Source: Micromonospora sp. NBC_01796 (GTDB lineage Bacteria > Actinomycetota > Actinomycetes > Mycobacteriales > Micromonosporaceae). From it: a stretch of DNA of 64,000 nucleotides. Shown here piece by piece: positions 7,023 to 15,842 of the stretch. A program made the translations under genes and the position numbers. Each line of letters starts with the position of its first letter. Within the stretch, counting starts at the first letter, position 1. The stretch spans positions 7,672,001 through 7,736,000 of the forward strand of contig NZ_CP109078.1 in the NCBI RefSeq assembly GCF_035917455.1, in the 5' to 3' direction. The notes under the pieces are model-generated. The model worked only from the letters and a program-made list of their open reading frames with translations, made no database searches and was not told the origin of the DNA.

Positions 7023-8045
7023 TCAGCGCCGGACCAGGGGTGCCGAGCTGTCCCGTACGACCAGGTCGGTGGAGAGTTCCACCCGAGGGGTGTCGACCGG
7101 CTCACCTCGGGCCAGGCGCAGCACCGTACGGGCCGCGAGCAGCCCCATCTCCGCCAGCGGCTGGCGGACCGTGGTCAGCGGGGGCGAGGACCACCGCGCC
7201 TCGGGCAGGTCGTCGAAACCGACCACGCTCACGTCGTCGGGCACCCGCAGGCCGCGCCGACGGACCGCCTCGTACGCACCGAAGGCCATCTGGTCGCTGG
7301 AGGCGAAGATCGCGGTGGGTGGCTCGGGGAGGTCCAGCAGCGCGGTGCCGCCCGAGTACCCGGACTCGTGGTAGAAGTCCCCGGGCACGATCAGCTCGTC
7401 GAGCATGGGGATGCCCGCCGCCTCCAGCGCGGCCCGGTAACCGTCCAGCCGGGCCCGGCTGCACAGCAACCGGGGTGGGCCCGCGATGAAGCCGATCCGG
7501 CGGTGGCCGAGGGAGAGCAGGTGCTCGGTCGCCCGCAGCCCGCCGGCCCAGTTCGTCGCACCGATGGTTGGTATGTCCAGCGTGGGTACGCCCGCGGGGT
7601 CGACCAGCACCATCGGCACGTTGAGCCGGCGCAACTCGGCGTGCACCGGCGGGGCGAGGTCGCTGGTCACCAGGATCACCCCGTCGGTGGCCCGGGTACG
7701 CAGATTCTGCAACCACTGCCGGGTGGAGGTGGACCTGCGGTGGATGGCCGACACCACGGTGCCGACACCGGCCGCGTGCGCGACGTCCTCCACCCCACGG
7801 ATGATCTCCACCGCCCAGGGGCTGTCCAGGTCGTTGAAAACCAGGTCGATGAGGCTCGCGCCGGCCCGTGGACGGGTGGCCCGGCGCCGGTAGCCGTGCC
7901 GGCGCAGCAACTCCTCGACCCGCTCCCGGGTCTGCGGCGCGACATCGTTGCGACCGTTGAGCACCCGGGACACGGTGGGCACCGACACCCCGGCCTCCTG
8001 GGCGATCGCGGTGATGGTGATCCGGCGTCCTTCGTCGACCGTCAC
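7023..8045 (-). CDS. LacI-family transcriptional regulator
   Basis: A 340-residue LacI/GalR regulator. The helix-turn-helix is at the very N terminus (ITITAIAQEAGVSVPTVSRV), with the hinge-helix region close behind. The remainder is a periplasmic-binding-protein-like sensor domain with the usual FASSDQMAFGAYEA and VVGFDDLPEA strands. The GTG at 8045 is chosen because it is preceded by GAAGGAG and gives the normal short N terminus; the longer frame from 8288 adds 81 residues unlike the family. The effector is probably a sugar, but no sugar transporter or catabolic operon is adjacent. The only glycosidase in the window is 10 kb away. A palindrome at 8081-8093 just before the start suggests autoregulation. 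Confidence 0.92.
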   Translation of the reverse strand: MTVDEGRRITITAIAQEAGVSVPTVSRVLNGRNDVAPQTRERVEELLRRHGYRRRATRPRAGASLIDLVFNDLDSPWAVEIIRGVEDVAHAAGVGTVVSAIHRRSTSTRQWLQNLRTRATDGVILVTSDLAPPVHAELRRLNVPMVLVDPAGVPTLDIPTIGATNWAGGLRATEHLLSLGHRRIGFIAGPPRLLCSRARLDGYRAALEAAGIPMLDELIVPGDFYHESGYSGGTALLDLPEPPTAIFASSDQMAFGAYEAVRRRGLRVPDDVSVVGFDDLPEARWSSPPLTTVRQPLAEMGLLAARTVLRLARGEPVDTPRVELSTDLVVRDSSAPLVRR

Positions 8046-8080
8046 GAGGCAGCTCCTTCGTCGAGGCTCCAGCCTACGAC

Positions 8081-8093
8081 CGAAACACTTTCG
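8081..8093 (-). promoter_or_regulatory. Candidate LacI-type autoregulatory operator
   Basis: CGAAA-CAC-TTTCG is a perfect 5-bp inverted repeat 36 bases upstream of the LacI-family GTG start. The half-site is typical of LacI-family operators in actinomycetes. A further palindrome TTCCGGAA lies at 8202-8209 in the same upstream region. Confidence 0.5.
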
Positions 8094-8315
8094 CGGTCGC
8101 GCCGGCACCTGGCCCGGGTCGATCACCGTTCGCCGAGGCCGGATGCCGAGGCGACGGCCGGTGCCGGCGGCTCTGGCGTTTTGCACCAAGTTACGGAACT
8201 GTTCCGGAAAGTGGTGCCCGCAGACTAGCCGATCCGGCCCCGGCCCGGCGCTTTCCCCGCTCGTGCTCCGGTGTCGTAACGAGGACACGTCGGCCGGACA
8301 TCGACGTCTGCGACC

Positions 8316-8672
8316 ATGGAGAGCATGGCAGCAGGACGACGTACGGCCTGGGATCCGCTGGCCGCGACCGCCGGGGCGATCGCGCTACTCATGACCGTTC
8401 TCTATCTCTGGCTGATCGGCCGGCAGGGCGGCCAGGCGGTCGCCTGGTTCGTCGGCGGGACCGCCGCGGCGGGCCTGCTCGCCGCGTACGGGGTGCGCCG
8501 GGCGGCAGCCCACCGGGTCGGGGCGCTGGCGGTCGCCGGCACCATCATGATCGTGCTCGGAGTGCTCGGCATCCTCTCGATCGGTCTGCCCCTCCTGGTG
8601 GCCGGCGCGCTGGCACTGACCGCCGCGTTGCGTTCCCCCGGCAGGGCGCCCGACCCGGCGTCGTCGAGCTGA
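8316..8672 (+). CDS. Small integral membrane protein
   Basis: A 118-residue hydrophobic protein with about four membrane helices (near residues 14-34, 41-61, 68-88 and 88-106) joined by short arginine-rich loops, and a short hydrophilic tail. I recognise no family. An internal ATG at 8325 has GGAGAGC directly before it and may be the true start, giving 115 residues. The gene is divergent from the LacI gene and convergent with the FAD monooxygenase, from which it is separated by 15 bases. It therefore stands alone as a transcription unit. Confidence 0.62.
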   Translation: MESMAAGRRTAWDPLAATAGAIALLMTVLYLWLIGRQGGQAVAWFVGGTAAAGLLAAYGVRRAAAHRVGALAVAGTIMIVLGVLGILSIGLPLLVAGALALTAALRSPGRAPDPASSS

Positions 8673-8687
8673 ACCCCGCCCCGGAAG

Positions 8688-9869
8688 TCACCGCGGCCCG
8701 TCCGGCGGCTCCCACCGCGCGTAGCGGGCCATCGAGCGCAACGCGGTTCGGGACGGAGTGAGACGCATCAGGGTGTTGCGCGCCGCGACCGCGAACGGCT
8801 GCTCCAGCTGCTGGCCGAACCGGACGATCAGCCGGGCGGCACGGGCCATCCGCTGCGTACGCGGTCGCCGTTGCCCGTCGTACGCAACCAGCGCGGCACC
8901 CAGCCCGCTGTCCGGGCCGCAGACGGCGCCGAGCACGACGGCATCCTCGATGGCCTGTCCCGCCCCCTGACCCAGGTTCGGTGTCATCGCGTGGGCGGCG
9001 TCGCCGAGCAGCACCACCCGACCCCGTACGTAGCTCGGCAGCGGGGCGTCGAGACAGTGGATGTCGTCGCGGATGACGGTGTCGGCGGCGGTGGCCGCGA
9101 GCAGGGCGGGAATGGGGTCGTGCCAGGACCCGAAGCGGCCGGACACCGTCGACATCCCGTCGGCGTCGCGCTGCCCCGGCGGGGCGTTGACGGCGGCGTA
9201 CCAGTAGACCCGGCCGTCGCCGAGGGGCACCATCCCGAACTCGGCACCCGGCCCCCAACTGATCGCCGTCACCAGCTCGCCGTCCCACCGCTGTCGGGTC
9301 ACGCCACGCCAGGTGGTGGAGCCGGCGTACACCGGTGCCGGATGCGCCGGCCAGAGCCGGGATCGCAACATGCTACGCAGCCCGTCGGCACCGACAACCA
9401 GGTCCGGTTCGACGGTCTGCCGCCGGCCCCGGTGCAGGTACGTCAGGCGGGCCGGCGGGCCGGGTAGGACGTCGACCACCTCGGCACCGGTGACGAGCGA
9501 CGCCGCCGGCAGCGCCTCGCGCAGGATCCGGTGCAGCGTCGCCCGATGGATGCCGAGTGCCGCCGTACCGAGTTCGCGGGTGATCGCGACGCTGTCGATC
9601 CGGGAAAGCCACCGACCGGTGCTGGTACGGGTACCGCCCGGCGTGTCCACCCGGCCCTGCGCCCGGACGGCCTGCGCCAGGCCGAGCGCGTCGAGTCCGC
9701 GCAGCGCGTTCGACATGAGGGTGAGACCCGCACCGACCTCGCCGAGCACGGGTGCCCGCTCCAGCACGGTGACCAGCCAGCCCCGACGTACCAGGGCGAC
9801 TCCGGCGGCGAGTCCCCCGATCCCGGCCCCGACGACCACGGCGGTACGAACCGTCATGAGGGTCATCAT
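8688..9869 (-). CDS. FAD-dependent monooxygenase (aromatic hydroxylase type)
   Basis: A 393-residue flavoprotein of the class A aromatic hydroxylase fold, which uses NAD(P)H and O2 to hydroxylate or epoxidise small, often aromatic, substrates. The N terminus carries the dinucleotide site GAGIGGLAAG (residues 14-23). VVGADGLRSMLR is the DG motif and LLGDAAHAMTPNLGQGAGQAIEDA the GD motif that binds the FAD ribityl and pyrophosphate. The sequence resembles salicylate/3-hydroxybenzoate-type and TetX-like members, but the substrate cannot be read. Starts at 9869, 9866 or 9857 are all possible. The DUF418 gene is 52 bases upstream on the same strand, so the two may be co-transcribed. Confidence 0.88.
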   Translation of the reverse strand: MMTLMTVRTAVVVGAGIGGLAAGVALVRRGWLVTVLERAPVLGEVGAGLTLMSNALRGLDALGLAQAVRAQGRVDTPGGTRTSTGRWLSRIDSVAITRELGTAALGIHRATLHRILREALPAASLVTGAEVVDVLPGPPARLTYLHRGRRQTVEPDLVVGADGLRSMLRSRLWPAHPAPVYAGSTTWRGVTRQRWDGELVTAISWGPGAEFGMVPLGDGRVYWYAAVNAPPGQRDADGMSTVSGRFGSWHDPIPALLAATAADTVIRDDIHCLDAPLPSYVRGRVVLLGDAAHAMTPNLGQGAGQAIEDAVVLGAVCGPDSGLGAALVAYDGQRRPRTQRMARAARLIVRFGQQLEQPFAVAARNTLMRLTPSRTALRSMARYARWEPPDGPR

Positions 9870-9921
9870 CCGCCGTCCACCGGCCGGTACGCCATCGACG
9901 GGGGCACCGCACGGTTGGTAC

Positions 9922-11127
9922 CTAGCGCCGGAGCGGGACCCGGCGCGCTTCGGTCCACGAGCGCAGCAGCCACTCGACCGGCCCGTACCGGAACCGGGCC
10001 AGCCACCATGCGCTGAGGAGGAGCTGGCCGCCGAAGATGCCGACCGCGATGAGCAGGGTGGGCAACGGGGCGACCCGACCGACCAGCCCGAGACCGATCC
10101 CGGTGAAGATCAGTACAGCGGCGACCGACTGACCGAGGTAGTTGGACAGGGCCATCCGCCCGGCGGGCGCGAGGATCCCCGCGATCCGGTGCCCCCACCC
10201 GGTCTGGAATCCGCGCAGCGCCGTGGCCACGTACGCGGCCATCAGCAGGGGCGCGGTGAGGATGCTCAGCATCAGGCCGGTCAGGTTCTCGGTCCCGCCA
10301 CCGACGGCGAAGACCAGCGCACCGGCCAGGCCGACCGGGTAACCCATCCACTGCACCCGCCGCAGCAGGCCCTGGTGCCGGGTGACGTCGGCGAGCAGCC
10401 GTACCTTGCCGGCCGCCAGGCCGATCAGGAAGGCACAGAGGGCGAGCGGCCCCTGGACCACCAGTGCCCCGATCATCGCCGGCATGGCACGGAGGTGCTC
10501 GACCAGCACCGAGCCGAGGCCACCACCCAGCGCCTCGGTGGACCGCGCACCCGAGTCGAGCGCGACGGCGTGATCCGGGACCAGGCCACCACCGCCCACG
10601 GCCGCCAGTGCGATGACCAACGCGACCAGGCCGAGCAGGACGCCCGCGAGGGTCGACGCGGTCCTCGGACGCATCCCCCGCGCCGTGAACAGCACCAGCC
10701 CGAGCAGGGCGTACGTGGTCAGGATGTCGCCGTGGAAGAGGAACACGGCGTGCAGTACGCCGAGTACGAACAGCCCCGCCAGCCGGCGCCGGAAGCGCGG
10801 GGCGAAGGCGACGCCGCGCCGTACGGCGGAATCGATCTGGAGGGTGAAGCTGTAACCGAACAGGAAGGAGAAGAGCAGGTAGAACTTCATGGAGAAGAGG
10901 AACTCGACGAGCCAGCGGGTGGCCTGGTCCACCCAGGACCCGTAGGCCGGATCCGGTACGAGATGGAACGGGTAACCGGACGCGAAGAACGCGATGTTGA
11001 CGACCAGGATGCCGAGCAGCGCGAAGCCGCGTAACGCATCGAGGTCCCCGATGCGCGACCCGTCCCCGGGTCTCGCCGAAGCGTCGGCGGGTGGTTCCAC
11101 TTGCATCGGACTGCTGAACGGATTCAT
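9922..11127 (-). CDS. DUF418/YeiB-type membrane protein
   Basis: A 401-residue polytopic membrane protein. IGDLDALRGFALLGILVVNI near the N terminus is the typical opening of the DUF418/YeiB family and related acyltransferase-3-like proteins. The first helix is followed by a large external loop, FLFSMKFYLLFSFLFGYSF, and about ten helices in total. The C-terminal part contains MALSNYLGQSV and a GPVEWLLRSWT motif shared by the family. Function is poorly known; some members sit next to transport or secretion genes. A GGGGGG run precedes the ATG at 11127. It heads a possible two-gene unit with the FAD monooxygenase. Confidence 0.88.
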   Translation of the reverse strand: MNPFSSPMQVEPPADASARPGDGSRIGDLDALRGFALLGILVVNIAFFASGYPFHLVPDPAYGSWVDQATRWLVEFLFSMKFYLLFSFLFGYSFTLQIDSAVRRGVAFAPRFRRRLAGLFVLGVLHAVFLFHGDILTTYALLGLVLFTARGMRPRTASTLAGVLLGLVALVIALAAVGGGGLVPDHAVALDSGARSTEALGGGLGSVLVEHLRAMPAMIGALVVQGPLALCAFLIGLAAGKVRLLADVTRHQGLLRRVQWMGYPVGLAGALVFAVGGGTENLTGLMLSILTAPLLMAAYVATALRGFQTGWGHRIAGILAPAGRMALSNYLGQSVAAVLIFTGIGLGLVGRVAPLPTLLIAVGIFGGQLLLSAWWLARFRYGPVEWLLRSWTEARRVPLRR

Positions 11128-11382
11128 GGCTTGTCCCCCCGGATGTCAGCCTGTGGATCGGGTCGCCGCCGACGGGTGGATCGAACCGCCGTCGGCGTAC
11201 GGATCGTCGGAATCAACGTATGAAAATGTCGGGTTCGCTCGACAGCCGGCAGACCGGAGGATTCGGGGTAGGGCTGGTCCTACCACCGGGGCGTGCCCCG
11301 GCCCTGACGCCCGTCCGGACGCCCCGACAACGACCGTGGGAGGGGTCCGTCCTGGAGTGGTGCGGGCGTGTACCGTCGCCGC

Positions 11383-12144
11383 ATGACGGTGCTGCAGGAG
11401 TTTGTCGCCGCCCTTGCCGGCGGCCGGATCCAGGTTGTCGATCTCACCGCGCCGCTCTCGGACCAGACCCCGATCCTGGGCCTGCCCGAGCAGTTCGGCC
11501 AGACCTGGCCGTTCCAGCTCACCGAGATCAGCCGGTACGACGACCGCGGCCCCGCCTGGTACTGGAACAACTTCTCCACCGGCGAGCACACCGGCACCCA
11601 CTTCGACGCGCCGATCCACTGGGTCACCGGCAAGCAGGCGGCCGACGTGTCGCAGGTGCCGGTGAGCCAGCTGATCGCGCCGGCCGTGGTGATCGACCGC
11701 AGTGCCGACGCGGCGGCGAATCCCGACTTCCTGCTCGAGATCGAGCATGTGCGGGCGTGGGAGGCGGAGCACGGCGAGCTGCCGGCCGGCGGCTGGCTGC
11801 TCTACCGCACCGGGTGGGACGCGTACGGCGACGACGCCGAGCGGTACGCCAACGCCGGCCGTACGCCGGGGATCTCGGCGGAGTGCGCCCGCTGGCTGGC
11901 CGAGGAGTCACCGATCCAGGGCATCGGGGTGGAGACGGTCGGCACCGACGCCGGTGCCGCGCACTCGTTCGACCCGCCGTTCCCGTGCCACTCGTACCTG
12001 CTGGGTCAGGAGAAGTACGGGCTGACCCAGTTGCGCAACCTCGCCACACTGCCGCCGACCGGTGCGGTGGTGATCGCCGGGCCGCTGCCGATCGTGGCCG
12101 GTTCGGGCAGCCCGTGCCGGGTCCTCGCGCTGGTCGAACGGTAG
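11383..12144 (+). CDS. Cyclase-family protein (kynurenine formamidase-like)
   Basis: A 253-residue member of the cyclase/metal-dependent formamidase family (Pfam Cyclase), which includes bacterial kynurenine formamidase KynB and isatin hydrolase. The metal-binding signature HTGTHFDAPIHW is at residues 69-80, giving ligands H69, H73 and D75 with H79. Later motifs GWLLYRTGWD and GIGVETVGTDAG match the family. The ATG at 11383 is used; the frame could begin five codons earlier. The TPP-enzyme gene begins 13 bases after the stop, so the pair is likely one operon. No tryptophan-pathway gene is nearby, so kynurenine formamidase activity is not claimed. Hydrolysis of a cyclic or N-formyl substrate is the family-level expectation. 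Confidence 0.85.
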   Translation: MTVLQEFVAALAGGRIQVVDLTAPLSDQTPILGLPEQFGQTWPFQLTEISRYDDRGPAWYWNNFSTGEHTGTHFDAPIHWVTGKQAADVSQVPVSQLIAPAVVIDRSADAAANPDFLLEIEHVRAWEAEHGELPAGGWLLYRTGWDAYGDDAERYANAGRTPGISAECARWLAEESPIQGIGVETVGTDAGAAHSFDPPFPCHSYLLGQEKYGLTQLRNLATLPPTGAVVIAGPLPIVAGSGSPCRVLALVER

Positions 12145-12157
12145 ACACGGGCCGGCG

Positions 12158-13804
12158 ATGCGGGTATCCGAGGTGGTCGGCCGGGTGCTGGCCGGGCACG
12201 GCGCGCGGTACGTCTTCGGTGTGGTCGGCAGCGGCAACTTCCACGTGACGAACGCGCTGGTGGCGGCCGGTGCCCGGTTCGTGCCGGCCGCGCACGAGGG
12301 TGGTGCGGCGAGCATGGCGGACGCCTTCGCCCGTACCTCGGGCACGGTGGGGATCCTCTCGGTGCACCAGGGTCCGGGTCTCACCAACGCGTTGACCGGC
12401 ATCACCGAGGCGGCGAAGAGCCGTACGCCGATGCTGGTCCTGGCGCCGGAGGCGACCGCACCCCGATCGAACTTCTTCCTCGACCTGCCGGCCCTGGCCG
12501 CCTCGGTCGGCGCCGAGTTCCTCCGGGTACGGGCGACGCACGCGGCCGAGGACACCGGCACCGCCTTCCGGGCCGCCGCCCGGGGCGCGACGGTGCTGCT
12601 GGGTCTTCCGCTCGAGGCGCAGAACGCGTCGACCGAGCCCTGGTCGGGCCGGATCGTACCGGCCCCGCCCGCCGGGCCGCCGGTCGAGCCGGAGGTGGCG
12701 TCGCTGGTCGCGGCGCTGCGCGCGGCGCGCCGGCCGGTGTTCATCGCGGGCCGGGGTGCCCGTACCGCCCGCGAACCGTTGGTCCGGCTCGCCGACGCGT
12801 GCGGCGCGCTGCTCGCGGTCTCCGCCGCCGCCAAGGGGCTGTTCGTCGGGGACCCGTGGAACCTGGACGTGGCCGGTGGGTTCGCCACCCCGCTGGCGAC
12901 CTCGCTGATCGGTGAGGCGGACCTGGTCGTCGCCTGGGGCAGCACGCTGAACATGTGGACCACCCGGCACGGCGAGCTGATCCCGCCGGGCGCGGTCGTG
13001 GCACAGGTGGACCGGGATCCGGCCGCCTTCGGGGTGAACCGACCGGTCGACCTGACGGTGGCGGGCGAGGTCGCGACGGTCGCGCGGGCGGTGCTGGCCG
13101 GGCTGGCCGGGCAACCGGTGTCGGATCCGCCGACGGGCGGATGGCGTACGCCGGAGCTGGGCCGGCGGATCGAGCGGGAGGGCCGCTGGCAATCGGTGTC
13201 CTACGTGGACGGGGGCAGGACGGAGCAGCCCGCCACGATCGACCCCCGGACGCTCTCCATCGCCCTGGACGATCTGCTCCCGGCGGAGCGGACGGTGGTG
13301 GTGGACTCCGGCAACTTCATGGGCTACCCGTCGATGTTCCTCGACGTGCCGGACGTGGCGGGGTTCTGTTTCACCCAGGCGTTCCAGTCGATCGGGCTCG
13401 GTCTGGCCAGCGCGCTCGGCGCGGCGGTCGCCCGGCCGGACCGGCTCACCGTGGCCGCGCTCGGTGACGGCGGTTTCCTCATGTCGGCCGCCGAGCTGGT
13501 CACCGCCGCCCGGCTGGCCCTGCCGCTGGTCGTGGTCGTCTACGACGACGCGGCGTACGGCGCGGAGGTGCACCACTTCGGCCCGGACGGGTATCCGTTG
13601 GACACGGTGACGTTCCCGCAGACCGATCTGGCCGCGATCGCCCGGGGCTACGGCTGCGCCGGGGTGACCGTCCGGGGCGTCGAGGACCTCGACCCGGTAC
13701 GGGACTGGCTCGCCGGTTCCCGGAGCCGGCCGATGGTGGTCGACGCGAAGGTGTCGGGCGAGCGCGGTTCGTGGTGGCTGGAGGAGGCCTTCCGCGGGCA
13801 CTGA
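12158..13804 (+). CDS. Thiamine diphosphate-dependent enzyme, acetolactate synthase-like
   Basis: A 548-residue ThDP enzyme with the three-domain pyruvate-oxidase/acetolactate-synthase fold. The N-terminal pyrimidine-binding domain has the catalytic glutamate in FVPAAHEGGA (E47). The middle domain spans about 190-330. The C-terminal diphosphate-binding domain has GDGGF at 436-440, followed about 30 residues later by YDDAAYG in place of the usual NN, which should still hold the metal. The glutamate rules out a benzoylformate-decarboxylase variant. The family covers decarboxylation and carboligation of 2-keto acids, so the exact reaction is open. It is coupled to a cyclase-family hydrolase 13 bases upstream, suggesting the two act in sequence on one substrate. 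Confidence 0.85.
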   Translation: MRVSEVVGRVLAGHGARYVFGVVGSGNFHVTNALVAAGARFVPAAHEGGAASMADAFARTSGTVGILSVHQGPGLTNALTGITEAAKSRTPMLVLAPEATAPRSNFFLDLPALAASVGAEFLRVRATHAAEDTGTAFRAAARGATVLLGLPLEAQNASTEPWSGRIVPAPPAGPPVEPEVASLVAALRAARRPVFIAGRGARTAREPLVRLADACGALLAVSAAAKGLFVGDPWNLDVAGGFATPLATSLIGEADLVVAWGSTLNMWTTRHGELIPPGAVVAQVDRDPAAFGVNRPVDLTVAGEVATVARAVLAGLAGQPVSDPPTGGWRTPELGRRIEREGRWQSVSYVDGGRTEQPATIDPRTLSIALDDLLPAERTVVVDSGNFMGYPSMFLDVPDVAGFCFTQAFQSIGLGLASALGAAVARPDRLTVAALGDGGFLMSAAELVTAARLALPLVVVVYDDAAYGAEVHHFGPDGYPLDTVTFPQTDLAAIARGYGCAGVTVRGVEDLDPVRDWLAGSRSRPMVVDAKVSGERGSWWLEEAFRGH

Positions 13805-13830
13805 GCGCCGTTGTGCGCCCCTGCGGTCGG

Positions 13831-14766
13831 TCAGCGATGCATGTGCACGCGGATGCTGGTCGCCCCGGGCCGAGTGTGTACGCGTACCAGGTCGCACAGC
13901 TCGTTGACCAGCACCAGGCCGCGCCCGCCGTCCTGGTCCGGCGCGGCCGGGATCCGACCGGCGAGCGGCTCGGTGATGTGCCCGGTGTCGGTGAGCTGGC
14001 AGATCAACTGGCTCCCGTCGGTCCAGACCGCCAGGGTGCCGGTGGCGCCGCCGTGCTCGACCGTGTTGGCGGCGAGTTCGTTGACCGCCAGGGTCAGGTC
14101 GGTGACCCGGTCCGGTGCCAGCCCGGCGGCCAGTGCCTGCGCGGTCACCAGCCGGCGCAGCGCCCAGAGCGTGTGGAACTCGATCACGACGGTCTCGGCG
14201 TACGCGGGCGGGGGCGGCAGTGGCAGGTTGAAGCCGTCGGCCACCACGAGCGGATCGGCGTAGTGCGGGCTGTCCCAGGCCGCGGTGGCGGTCCGCACGG
14301 TCGGATGGGTGCGGTACGCGTCGTCGAGCCAGTTCCGGTCCAGCCGACCGGTGTCGTACGGGCACAGGATGGTCGCCCGCCGGCCGGTGAAGGCGGCGTT
14401 GATCAGGGCTTCGTGCTGGGCGCAGGCGGGGTATTCGTCGGCGGTCCGCCCGGCCCAGACGGGTTCTCCGATGATGCGTACGGCCCGGTCGGGGTGGGCG
14501 TCGGCGAAGGCGAGCAGGACACCGGGGAGGATCCGGCCGGGGTTGCGCCCGGCCACGCCCATGTCGTGGAGCTGGACGTCGGCCGCGTCGGCGCCGAGGG
14601 CGGTGCGGATGTGGTCGAGGTTCTCCTCGGGCACGGCGACCATCACCGGTTCGTCGGCAGCCAGTCCGGCCTGGATGAACGGCACGGTGCCGGCCAGGTA
14701 TTCGTACCGGTTCGCGTAGAACAGGGCCGGGTGCACAAACGCGCCGGGACCGGTGGACTCGCGCAT
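13831..14766 (-). CDS. MEDS-domain and HATPase anti-sigma-type sensor protein
   Basis: A 311-residue cytoplasmic protein with two domains. Residues 1-170 match the MEDS domain (methanogen/methylotroph DcmR sensory): HPALFYANRYEYLAG, MVAVPEENLDHI, and a conserved CPYDTGRLD near its end. Residues 190-311 are a GHKL ATPase domain of the RsbW/SpoIIAB type, with the N box LTLAVNELAANTVEHGG and the G2 box DQDGGRGLVLVNELCD. Such proteins are thought to sense a signal and act on an anti-anti-sigma partner or sigma factor. No phosphoacceptor domain is visible, so it is not a classical histidine kinase. The ATG at 14766 has GGGGAGG before it; the longer frame from 14943 adds 59 arginine-rich residues. 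No sigma-factor gene is adjacent. Confidence 0.85.
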   Translation of the reverse strand: MRESTGPGAFVHPALFYANRYEYLAGTVPFIQAGLAADEPVMVAVPEENLDHIRTALGADAADVQLHDMGVAGRNPGRILPGVLLAFADAHPDRAVRIIGEPVWAGRTADEYPACAQHEALINAAFTGRRATILCPYDTGRLDRNWLDDAYRTHPTVRTATAAWDSPHYADPLVVADGFNLPLPPPPAYAETVVIEFHTLWALRRLVTAQALAAGLAPDRVTDLTLAVNELAANTVEHGGATGTLAVWTDGSQLICQLTDTGHITEPLAGRIPAAPDQDGGRGLVLVNELCDLVRVHTRPGATSIRVHMHR

Positions 14767-15038
14767 GGCCCGACCGCCTCCCCTGCCCGCCTGTTTCCGA
14801 TCACCGCGCGGCGGCCCGGACGGCTCGACCGGAGTCATCGGGGTGCCGAACGGACCTCGCCGCCCATCACCATAGCCGTCCATTGCATCGGTGCATTCCC
14901 GGTGGCGGGCAGAAACCCCGGCCACTCGGCCAGGGCGGACCACCGGTTTCGCCGAGCCCGATCACTGTGTGTAGTCAACAGTCCCGGACCGCCGGAGCCC
15001 GGCTCGGCCGGAGCGGCATCGGTCGGCCGGAGCCGGGC

Positions 15039-15605
15039 TCAGGGAGTGGCGTACGCGTGCAGCGGCCCCGGCGCCGGTCGGGCGTCGAGCGTGCTCGGAT
15101 CCACGCTCCACGCACCCGCGAGGCGCATCACGTCGTGCTCCGAGACCAGGATGTCGGGCTGTCCGTCCAGCGCGGGCGGCAGCCCCATCGCCTGCTCCAC
15201 GTCGTCGGGGTCGCCCCGCCACTCGGTGACCTCACCGATCTCGCCGAGGAAGCCGAACGCGCGTACCGCGACGCCGTCGACCGCTCGGGCCCACCGGTGC
15301 AGCTCGGAGACCCGGTAGGTGGCGAAGAGCTGCACCTCGGTGCCGAGCGTGGCGGAGAGTTCCACCACGTCCACGACGGTGTTCGGCCGGAGCAGCCAAC
15401 GGCCGGTGGCGAGCAGCCAGTGGGCGTCGCGGGCACCGGGCAGCGGCGGCGTCACCACCAGGCGGTCGTCGGTCAGGTAGGCCAGGTCGATGCCGTCCCG
15501 CCAGGAGACCGTACCGAGGTCGCGCAGTGCCAGGGCCCCGGTGAGAGCCTCGACGTCGGCGTCCCGGACCGCCAACCACGACTGTTTGTGGCCGAATCCG
15601 ACCAT
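15039..15605 (-). CDS. Hypothetical protein
   Basis: A 188-residue soluble alpha/beta protein that I do not recognise. It begins MVGFGHKQSWLAVRDADVEAL, a paralogue-type opening in which a tryptophan-rich segment contacts a ligand or partner in several actinobacterial families, and continues with repeated strand-rich tryptophan motifs (TVSWRDGIDLAYLTDDRLVV, HWLLATGRWLL). There is no membrane segment, signal peptide or catalytic signature. The ATG at 15605 has GGGGGAG immediately upstream and is favoured over starts at 15620 and 15764. Flanking genes are on the same strand (271 bases downstream) and the opposite strand, so context says little. Confidence 0.65.
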   Translation of the reverse strand: MVGFGHKQSWLAVRDADVEALTGALALRDLGTVSWRDGIDLAYLTDDRLVVTPPLPGARDAHWLLATGRWLLRPNTVVDVVELSATLGTEVQLFATYRVSELHRWARAVDGVAVRAFGFLGEIGEVTEWRGDPDDVEQAMGLPPALDGQPDILVSEHDVMRLAGAWSVDPSTLDARPAPGPLHAYATP

Positions 15606-15842
15606 GGTCTCCCCCTGCATGCCCCGCACGTTACCGACCTTCGTCGCGCCGACGCGGCGACTTACCGGCGCGACCGCCGGATCCGGCCCTCCGGGTCCGC
15701 GCCGGGCCCGGTCCGATTCGGGTACGCGGCACGCCGGATCGCCGGTGGGCCCCGGCCGAGACACGTCGGCGGATCTCGATGAGCAAGGATGATTCGTTAG
15801 TTCCGTTCCCGATCACGCATTTCGTCCCCGGAAGGACTGGAC

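Noticed and set aside
9313-11034. 573-codon open frame on the plus strand
   Set aside because: Shadow of the FAD monooxygenase and DUF418 genes on the other strand; low-complexity, no family motif.
8688-13804. A secondary-metabolite cluster around the FAD monooxygenase, cyclase-family and ThDP genes
   Set aside because: No polyketide synthase, peptide synthetase, terpene synthase or carrier protein is present, and orientations change; the cyclase family here is the hydrolase family.
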